A stretch of DNA of 64,000 nt from Fulvia fulva. Its lineage: Eukaryota > Ascomycota > Dothideomycetes > Mycosphaerellales > Mycosphaerellaceae. Of the stretch, positions 58,289 through 64,000 are shown piece by piece. The stretch's first letter is position 1. Every line of letters begins with the position of its first letter. The notes under the pieces are model-generated. The model was given only the letters and a program-made list of their open reading frames with translations. It had not been told where the DNA came from and made no database searches. The stretch is taken from contig NC_063019.1 in NCBI RefSeq assembly GCF_020509005.1, forward strand, positions 2,108,001 to 2,172,000, written 5' to 3'. The position numbers were made by a program, and so were the translations under genes.

Positions 58289-61200
58289 TTAGCCCCCGCT
58301 CCTAGCCGGTCTCGTCGCGCTGCGTCGTGTCCTCTCTTCCTGCACTGCTCCTACTAGGCGGTACTGTTCTAGCCAGCCCTTCTCTAGTATCCAGTTCGTA
58401 ATGCGCCGTAGGTCTTCAGCGTTGTTAAGAAGTGCCCCAATCGTCCGGTTCCTCGCCTTTGCCATCCACTCCCCCCTTCCTAGCGACCACCTCGGACAGA
58501 CGAGGAGTGCGTGCCGTACGTTCTGGGAGCGATAGCCGCAGGGGCAGCTAGTATTCGTGTATCCTGGAACCTTCCTCCATGATAGGTACCCCTGGAGGCC
58601 GATGTGTTCGCTTCGCAGTTGGGTTGCTATGCTACTCTGTGCCCTCGTAAGGCGGTAGTGGATGAGCTTCGGGGGGTGCTTGACCGCGGATTTTGTAGCT
58701 GACCATTCCTTAGGTTGTCCCGCTGGCTGAGGGCGTCCACTATGCCCTACAACCTGGTTGTTCCACCTCTCTTTCCATAGTTGCTCTACAAACGATTTCT
58801 CACCTTCCCATTGTGTTGCTAGCTGTTCGTCCCTTGCCCGGTAGTTCGGCTCGTTTCCGGGTCGAATGCCCTTGTGCGCTGGTACTAATTCGCGGGCCCT
58901 TGCGACTGCACTGGCGATGACCTTCTGTACTGGGTACTGTGCCGACTTGCCTAAGTAGGAGGTCCGTAGTCCCTGGATGTATAGGTCGATCGGCGGTATA
59001 GCGGTCTCGTGCTCAAGCATCCTCGTTGGTGTCGACTTATATGCCCCGGTGACCTTCCTTAGGCATTGGTTTTGGATCTTCGCTAGCGGCGCGACGAGTC
59101 CCTTCGATGGGCAGGCCCTCTCGCCTAAGGACCACACTTGGCTGCCATAGGTAAGGACTGGCCGTACAATAGCCGTATATAGAAGTCGTGACTGCCGGAA
59201 GTCCGCCCCCCATGTGGACGCAGTGAGCCTCTGGCATGATGCCATATTCTGTTCAGCTTTCCGTAATATTGCCTGTACGTGCTTCCTCCACCGTAGCGCC
59301 GGGTCCACCCATAGTCCGAGGATCCTGAGCTGATTTGCCGGGTTAGTCGTGTGCCCCTGTATCTGGATAGAAGCTTGCATATTGTGGAACCGTGGCCGGC
59401 GCGTAAAGTGTATCAGATTGTACTTTTCTGGGGCAAACCGAGCCCCGTGCCTCCTAGCCCAGTCCTCGCAGATCTTGTGCTTCTCTTCTAGTAGCCTATA
59501 GTTCTCCTCAGTCGAGGAAGACCACGCTAGGATGTTTGTGTCGTCTACGAAGCCGCTCGCAGCGGTGTTCTGGGATTCTAGGGCTGGGAGCAGCGTCGCC
59601 ATAAAGAAGAGGAACAGGATAGGTGCTAGCGTTGAGCCTTGCGGGATTCCAGTGTGGACTGCTTGAAATGGGCTTCTGTACTGGCCGACCAGGATCGACG
59701 TACTGCGGTTTTGGAGGTAGGACCGTACGAAGTTGACAAGCCACTCAGGGAGTCCTTTCGACCTTAGGATGTAGAGAAGCCGCGGGTGTGACACGTAGTC
59801 GAAGGCTCCCGATATGTCTAGGCTAAGTAAGGAAGCCACCTTGTCCCTATTCTTATACCAGATGGCCTTTACCTGAGAGGTGATAAGTTCCATCGCGGAT
59901 AGCGTCGATCGCTGTGGGCGCGCACCCATCTGGGTGTCCGGGAGTAGGGAGTGTTCCTCTGCCGCCTCGGAGAGTCTCGTTGCAACCAGCTTCTCAAGCG
60001 CCTTCCCAAGAGTGTTAAGGAGCGCAATTGGGCGGTACGACTTCACCTGCGTATAGTCTTCCTTCTGCGGCTTGCGTAGGACCACTGTCGTCGATTGTTT
60101 AAAAGCTATCGGGTGGTATCCGGTCTGTAGGCAGGCGTTGAAGATCGCTGCAACTGCTGGGGCTAGTTGATCTCTACACTTCTTTAGTAGCTCGTTTGGG
60201 ATCCCATCCGGCCCCGGGGCTTTCTTCGCCGGCAACTTCCTCAGCACAGCGGTAACTTCTCCCTCGGACACCTCCTGTTGGACCGCGATGCTAGGGGCTA
60301 GGGGAGTAGAGCTGTTTATGTCGCTTAGATCAGCCTCGACTGGGGGTGGGAAGAACTTGCTAGCCAGTAGACGCGCCTTGGCCTCGGGGTCGCTAACCGG
60401 GCCACTAGGCGATTGTAGCGCTGGGATAGAGAAGGAGGGGCCCTGTGTAGGGTCCTGTCGGGCCCATTTCGCTAGCTTCCACATCCTCTCTGGCTTGCCG
60501 GCGATTTCTTCCACTGTGGCCCTCCAGCCGACTGCTTTCTCCCTCCGTATTATGGCTTTCTTCTGTTGGCATGCCTCCCTGTATACGTTCCAGGCCTCCT
60601 CGCTATGGCTGCTCGTCCACACCCGGCGGGCTCTCCTTGCTTCTCTTACTACCGCAGTGCACTCCGGCGTCCAGTATGGTTTGGACCATGTCGTTGGTTG
60701 GGCAAGCGGAACGTGAAGTGAGGTCGCTTTTCTTATTTCGTCTGTCAACCCCTGGACTGCTTCGTCTATCTCGTCTTTACTGTTGTATTGCTGCTGCGCG
60801 ATCTGGACTAGCCTCTTGGAGTCATCGAGGTACGCCTGGATGTTGGCCCAGTGGGCCTTTCCCCAGTTTGGCTTAGGGGTTCTCGCTGGTGTGCGTTGTA
60901 TCTGTGTCGCAATAGAGGTCCTGACTGGCATGTGGTCTGACGACGCCTCGAGTTCATGTTCGATCCCACAGTAGGTTACCGTGTGGTAGTGGCTATCTGA
61001 GATCCAGGAGAGGTCGATCGTGCCTTGGAGTCCCCCTCTCTTCCAGGTGCCCAGGTCCTTCGGGGTATTGAGGGCAATTGCGTTGCTCGCCATCAAGTCG
61101 AGTACTTCGTCGGCTATAGGGTGCGGCTGCATAAGGCTTTCCCAGGAAGGGTGGTGTATGTTGAAGTCTCCTACTACGATGTGGCACCCTTGTCTCTTGA

Positions 61201-61606
61201 GCGCACTGTCTAGGTGTCTGCAGACCCCTAGGTCGCGGCTAGACCTCGAGGCTGGCGGTTGCATGTATAGGTTGTGTATCCAGGTGCTACCCACGTGGAG
61301 GGAGGTAATATCGCCCCCGCCTTCTTCGTCTGCGTAGTACACTACCTCCCAGTCGGATTCTAGTATGTCCTTGCTGACATAGAAGCACGTGCGGGGTCTG
61401 CCGTCGCCTCGTAGGCATGTCGTGTAGCCTGGTGACTTGCAGGTCGTTGGTCTCTTATGGTGCGGGTTAATCCATGGCTCCTGGATTGCAAGGACGTGGT
61501 GGACGCGCGGGTCCGCCTCGTGTAGGAAATGGTTCTGGACTATATCCTTGCTATGGTTGACGTTATACTGGATGATGCTAAGCGTGTCGAGGCTAGTCAT
61601 CGGCAT
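58289..61606 (-). CDS. LINE D2 ORF2, endonuclease and reverse transcriptase
   Basis: About 1,105 aa from ATG 61606 (ATG 61600 is an equally good start) to TAG 58291-58289. It nicks the target and copies element RNA there. N-terminal apurinic-type endonuclease: QYNVNHSK, AIQEPWIN, GDFNIHHPSWE at about 146 and SDHMPV. Reverse transcriptase: RSYRPIALLNTLGKALEKL, LLSLDISGAFDYV, GIPQGSTLAPILF and active site FVDD at 686-689. C-terminal Cys/His motif CPCGYRSQNVRHALLVC. No clear RNase H domain. ORF2 overlaps ORF1 by 8-14 bases. Confidence 0.93.
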   Translation of the reverse strand: MPMTSLDTLSIIQYNVNHSKDIVQNHFLHEADPRVHHVLAIQEPWINPHHKRPTTCKSPGYTTCLRGDGRPRTCFYVSKDILESDWEVVYYADEEGGGDITSLHVGSTWIHNLYMQPPASRSSRDLGVCRHLDSALKRQGCHIVVGDFNIHHPSWESLMQPHPIADEVLDLMASNAIALNTPKDLGTWKRGGLQGTIDLSWISDSHYHTVTYCGIEHELEASSDHMPVRTSIATQIQRTPARTPKPNWGKAHWANIQAYLDDSKRLVQIAQQQYNSKDEIDEAVQGLTDEIRKATSLHVPLAQPTTWSKPYWTPECTAVVREARRARRVWTSSHSEEAWNVYREACQQKKAIIRREKAVGWRATVEEIAGKPERMWKLAKWARQDPTQGPSFSIPALQSPSGPVSDPEAKARLLASKFFPPPVEADLSDINSSTPLAPSIAVQQEVSEGEVTAVLRKLPAKKAPGPDGIPNELLKKCRDQLAPAVAAIFNACLQTGYHPIAFKQSTTVVLRKPQKEDYTQVKSYRPIALLNTLGKALEKLVATRLSEAAEEHSLLPDTQMGARPQRSTLSAMELITSQVKAIWYKNRDKVASLLSLDISGAFDYVSHPRLLYILRSKGLPEWLVNFVRSYLQNRSTSILVGQYRSPFQAVHTGIPQGSTLAPILFLFFMATLLPALESQNTAASGFVDDTNILAWSSSTEENYRLLEEKHKICEDWARRHGARFAPEKYNLIHFTRRPRFHNMQASIQIQGHTTNPANQLRILGLWVDPALRWRKHVQAILRKAEQNMASCQRLTASTWGADFRQSRLLYTAIVRPVLTYGSQVWSLGERACPSKGLVAPLAKIQNQCLRKVTGAYKSTPTRMLEHETAIPPIDLYIQGLRTSYLGKSAQYPVQKVIASAVARARELVPAHKGIRPGNEPNYRARDEQLATQWEGEKSFVEQLWKERWNNQVVGHSGRPQPAGQPKEWSATKSAVKHPPKLIHYRLTRAQSSIATQLRSEHIGLQGYLSWRKVPGYTNTSCPCGYRSQNVRHALLVCPRWSLGRGEWMAKARNRTIGALLNNAEDLRRITNWILEKGWLEQYRLVGAVQEERTRRSATRPARSGG

Positions 61607-62870
61607 CGACAATCATTTCCTCTGTATCGTCCTGTGTCCTACTGCCCTGTGCGTCCTGGTCTACGCCTATCGGCTGTGTACTAAAGGGGAGCCGGGCCTG
61701 GTTAGATTCCCTCGCCGCAGCTAGCAGAGCACGTGGCCTCCCGTACGCCCTAGGCTGCGCATCCTTTACATCGTTCTCGGCCCTAGGGCGCTTGTGCCCG
61801 ACCGCCGCTAGTTGGTTCCGGTGTGGGCTAGCCTCACGGTCGCCGTAGAATCTTGGGGCGACGGTTCTGTTTGTGATTGCCTTGTTTTTCGCTAGTTTCC
61901 GCTGTGGGCATTCCGCACTATACGATGGGTGGTGCCCCGGACAGTTCGCGCACCGTCTCGTAGTCGATGTACAGTCCCTAGACATATGGTCTCCTGCACA
62001 GTTCGAGCAGGCCTGCTTGTTTGTGCACGTGTAGGTTTGGTGTCCATACTGTTGGCATTTGAAGCATTGGAGGACACGAAAGGATGAGGAGTGCTTTTCT
62101 ACTGTCTTGAGGCTGTATTGCCAGACCAGGCCTTGTTCTATCGCTAGATCCGCCGCTTTCGCGTCTTGTAGCCATACTATTAGCGCCGAGGCCTTCTTGC
62201 CTTCTGGCCATTTCCTATGGAGCCAAGTCGCCTTCTGGATTGGAGAGTTAAGAGTGACCGGGTTGTCCTCTTGGAGAGCGCGTAGGTGACCCTGGTTGGT
62301 TGGGTCAAACTCCTTAGGCATGTCGTGGACTAGGATCGTGAATTGTTTCGTTGAGACCTTCGCTGATGCCGCAACCTTAGATGCCCACTGTGGCTGTGCC
62401 TCTAGGTGCCTCCTAGCAGTAGCAGAGCTAGTATAGATCTGTAGAGTGCCGTTGGACTGTTGGTTCACTGCGACCACCCCTGGTTGGTTGATTCGTTGGG
62501 CGAGCTCCTTGTTCGATAGCTTCGCAACTTCGGCCTGGTCTTCCTTTGCTGCAATGCGGATCGTAACTGCATCGTGCGTTGGGCGGGGGCCTGGTATCGA
62601 TGCCGCGACCGATGCCCAGCTATGGGGGTGTTGATTCCGGGTGGCCTTGCTAATCGCCTGGGACGTCGTCCTCATTTCTTGTTGCCCTCGGTGATACGAC
62701 AGTACAAGCGCCGTGCGTAGCTGAGTGATCATTACCTGTAGAGACCGGTAAGGGAGCTGATCGTTAGTTTCCATGCTTTTTGCGTCCTCTATAAGTTGCT
62801 GCCAGTTGTCTTGGGGGGGCTTCGCCTGTAGGGCCGTAGGCGCCGTTAGTGCCGTAGCCTGGGCTGCCAT
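61593..62870 (-). CDS. LINE D2 ORF1, Gag-like RNA-binding protein
   Basis: 425 aa from ATG 62870 to TAG 61595-61593. Nucleic-acid chaperone that packages LINE RNA. The N-terminal half is Ala/Gln-rich with helical character; the middle has an RRM-like region (ITIRIAAKEDQAEVAKL, TKQFTILVHDMPKEFDP). Near the C-terminus sit three zinc knuckles in a row: CFKCQQYGHQTYTC, CSNCAGDHMSRDC and CANCPGHHPSYSAEC, the last with altered spacing. A basic tail follows. The stop overlaps the start of ORF2, suggesting coupled translation. Confidence 0.9.
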   Translation of the reverse strand: MAAQATALTAPTALQAKPPQDNWQQLIEDAKSMETNDQLPYRSLQVMITQLRTALVLSYHRGQQEMRTTSQAISKATRNQHPHSWASVAASIPGPRPTHDAVTIRIAAKEDQAEVAKLSNKELAQRINQPGVVAVNQQSNGTLQIYTSSATARRHLEAQPQWASKVAASAKVSTKQFTILVHDMPKEFDPTNQGHLRALQEDNPVTLNSPIQKATWLHRKWPEGKKASALIVWLQDAKAADLAIEQGLVWQYSLKTVEKHSSSFRVLQCFKCQQYGHQTYTCTNKQACSNCAGDHMSRDCTSTTRRCANCPGHHPSYSAECPQRKLAKNKAITNRTVAPRFYGDREASPHRNQLAAVGHKRPRAENDVKDAQPRAYGRPRALLAAARESNQARLPFSTQPIGVDQDAQGSRTQDDTEEMIVDADD

Positions 62871-63100
62871 TGCCTAGGAGTTGCCCAATGTAGCTAGGCA
62901 CCTCCGCGGCGTTTGGAGCTGAAGAAACAGGGTGAAGAGAGCTTCAAGCTGTCCAGATTGAATGAGGTAGAACTCCCTCAGTCCTAGGGGCAGTGGCCTG
63001 CTTTTTATATCGTTGGAATGGCCTTGATAAGAGCTTTCGAATGTGTCGTGTTTTGGCGCAGAGATCGATGATTCCCTCTACAAGACCTCCTAGCGTATAT
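62871..63100 (-). promoter_or_regulatory. LINE D2 5' UTR with TATA-like box and non-homologous leader
   Basis: The first 120 bases upstream of ORF1 match D1. From about 62,990 to the target duplication the sequence is unlike the 1.08-kb module of D1/C1/C2. It contains GATATAAAAAG on - at 63002-63011. An open frame crosses this leader on - (reading IIDLCAKTRHIRKLL), so it may be captured coding sequence. Confidence 0.5.
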
Positions 63101-63496
63101 TACGGTAGTTAATATATACTCGTAGCCTTCCTCTAGGCTTTCTTACTACTAATACCGGTGCCGGTGACTAGCTTGTTTTCTAACCGGCCTTACGTACCTT
63201 ACCTTCTAAAGTCTATTCGAGTAACTATTTCTTAACGGCTTCATTCTCCTTCTCGGCTAGTCCGTATAGCTTTCGATATAGCGGTTCTTAAGGTCTACCG
63301 GGTTTAATATAAATCTCGTAGTTAATACCTAGTCGGTAAGGTAGGAGTCCCTCCTAGTCCTTTACTAAGAAAGCATCTATAATGTCGTAGTATATAGACT
63401 AGAGCTTCTCTTTAGGATTGTAGTTAAACTACTTGTTTAAGAACTGATCTAGGTTATTAGCTACTATCGCGCTTAATTTAAGGCTATTATCGTTAT

Positions 63497-63610
63497 TATT
63501 AAATAGGTACGAGTTACGTAGTAGTAGAAGACGGCGGATTATACAAAAGACGAAGAAGGACCCAATGGGATAGCGTGTATCTACATACAGTATCGCCGGT
63601 GTTAGTGTAG
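63497..63610. repeat. Copia-type LTR G, partial second copy
   Basis: Matches the first 114 bases or so of the solo LTR at 50098 (TATTAAATAGGTACGAG...GTGTAGG). It interrupts Gypsy B' on its left and is itself interrupted on the right by Copia F. Confidence 0.7.
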
Positions 63611-63615
63611 GTAGA

Positions 63616-63730
63616 TGCTAGGTGTCCGGATGTTTGCCAGCCTGTAGGCTGGCAAACCCTAGTCACGTGATCTAGTCACATGACACACCCACACCCACAT
63701 GCTTGTCCTGCGGCCTGTATGTTCTCAACA
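63616..63730 (-). repeat. Copia F 3' LTR, about 115 bp
   Basis: Ends TGTTGAGAAC...CCTAGCA in element orientation. It contains a near-perfect hairpin (10-bp arms TTTGCCAGCC / GGCTGGCAAA at 63633-63656) and a tandem pair CTAGTCACGTGA / CTAGTCACATGA. The outer boundary is inferred from the TG...CA rule and the break in LTR G, so it may shift by a few bases. Confidence 0.65.
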
Positions 63731-63765
63731 CTCCCACTCAGGCCACATGGTCTCCTACAATCCCT

Positions 63766-64000
63766 TTACGCAAGCTGGAGCTGCCTTACAAAGTTTTGGA
63801 ACTGCTGGCCATTGAGGGGCTTTGTTAACCTATCAGCAGCTATGTCCTTTGTATGCCAGTAGTCCACTACAATCTTCTTCTGCCACCAGAGATGTCTGAC
63901 ATAGTTATATGCAACATCAATATGCTTTGACCTTTCATGCACATGGGCATCTTTGACAAGTGTCAAAGCGGCTTGGTTGTCACCTATGAGCTTGACTGGC
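63766..64000 (-). CDS. Copia F Pol C-terminus (RNase H), partial
   Basis: Frame open from the right edge to the stop at 63766-63768. It reads VKLIGDNQAALTLVKDAHVH, then ERSKHIDVAYNYVRHLWW, and ends QNFVRQLQLA: the last part of a Copia RNase H and tail. It is closely similar in layout to Copia E (GDNQAALTLVKDAHVHDKSKHID) but a different family by sequence and LTR. The start lies outside the window. Confidence 0.88.
   Translation of the reverse strand, partial: PVKLIGDNQAALTLVKDAHVHERSKHIDVAYNYVRHLWWQKKIVVDYWHTKDIAADRLTKPLNGQQFQNFVRQLQLA

Larger units (their letters stand above)
58115..63100 (-). mobile_element. LINE D2, intact Tad-like non-LTR retrotransposon
   Basis: Complete two-ORF element on -, normal composition, with the GATA/ATCT tail at 58115 and a 14-bp target duplication TACGGTAGTTAATA at 58101-58114 and 63101-63114. 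ORF1 and ORF2 are both open. Its 5' end (62990-63100) differs from the 1.08-kb module in D1. Young and potentially active. Confidence 0.92.
46220..63496 (-). mobile_element. Gypsy B', RIP-degraded relative of B, carrying three LINEs
   Basis: 3' half of an element of the B family on -. Its own segments are 46220-46833, 48773-48936, 55112-58114 and 63101-63496, matching B from its 3' LTR through chromodomain, integrase, RNase H and reverse transcriptase back to the region equivalent to about 24,870. Compared with B, CpA/TpG has been replaced by TpA throughout and the pol frame is destroyed. Insertions are LINE C2, D1 and D2. Relative to B it has about 108 extra bases at 46713-46820. The 5' half lies beyond the Copia LTR at 63497, or is absent. 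Confidence 0.85.
63616..64000 (-). mobile_element. Copia F, young, partial at window edge
   Basis: 3' end of a Copia element on -: a short LTR, a polypurine tract GAGTGGGAG just inside it (as in E), then the end of pol. Normal composition. The remainder lies right of the window. Confidence 0.8.

Overview
This window comes from a filamentous ascomycete (Pezizomycotina). A Dothideomycete is a guess I cannot confirm. The evidence is a fungal-type cytoplasmic dynein heavy chain, a gene with 41-56 nt GT-AG introns, Fot1/pogo, chromovirus Gypsy, Copia and Tad-like LINE elements, and repeats that have almost lost CpA/TpG in favour of TpA, the mark of repeat-induced point mutation (RIP).

Positions 1 to about 17,750 are gene-bearing, balanced-composition DNA. 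A 5'-truncated dynein heavy chain gene fills the first 12.8 kb on +. On - lie a small proline-rich secreted-looking protein with repeated Lys-Arg sites (13890-14562, apparent one-base frameshift in its signal peptide), a doubtful ORF (15532-15999) and a four-exon Golgi-type glycosyltransferase gene (16090-17240).

From about 17,750 to the right edge everything I can identify is transposon. A Fot1/pogo element (17990-19838) is followed by a second one (20142-45064) split by a Ty3/Gypsy element, here called A (20669-44453, +). A is itself split by three later insertions: Gypsy B (20882-28103, -) and LINE C1 (28167-32095, +) in its 5' LTR, and Copia E (35988-41602, -) in its pol. To the right, a Gypsy fragment H (45067-46219) abuts a RIP-mutated relative of B, called B' (46220-63496, -). 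B' is split by LINE C2 (46834-48772, +), LINE D1 (48937-55111, -, carrying a solo Copia LTR) and LINE D2 (58115-63100, -). It ends at a Copia LTR that is interrupted by a last Copia element, F, running off the window.

Two age layers stand out. Pogo, A, H, B', C1, C2, D1 and the solo LTR are saturated with TpA and stop codons. B, E, D2 and F have normal composition and long open frames, and B and E have LTR pairs that read as identical. B and D2 are young copies of the same families as the decayed B' and D1. Points of most interest: the Lys-Arg repeat protein, a canonical -1 slippery heptamer at the gag/pol overlap of B together with three in-frame TAG codons, a half-tRNA(iMet) primer site in E, and exchangeable 5' UTR modules among the LINEs. 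Symbols A to H are labels for this report only.
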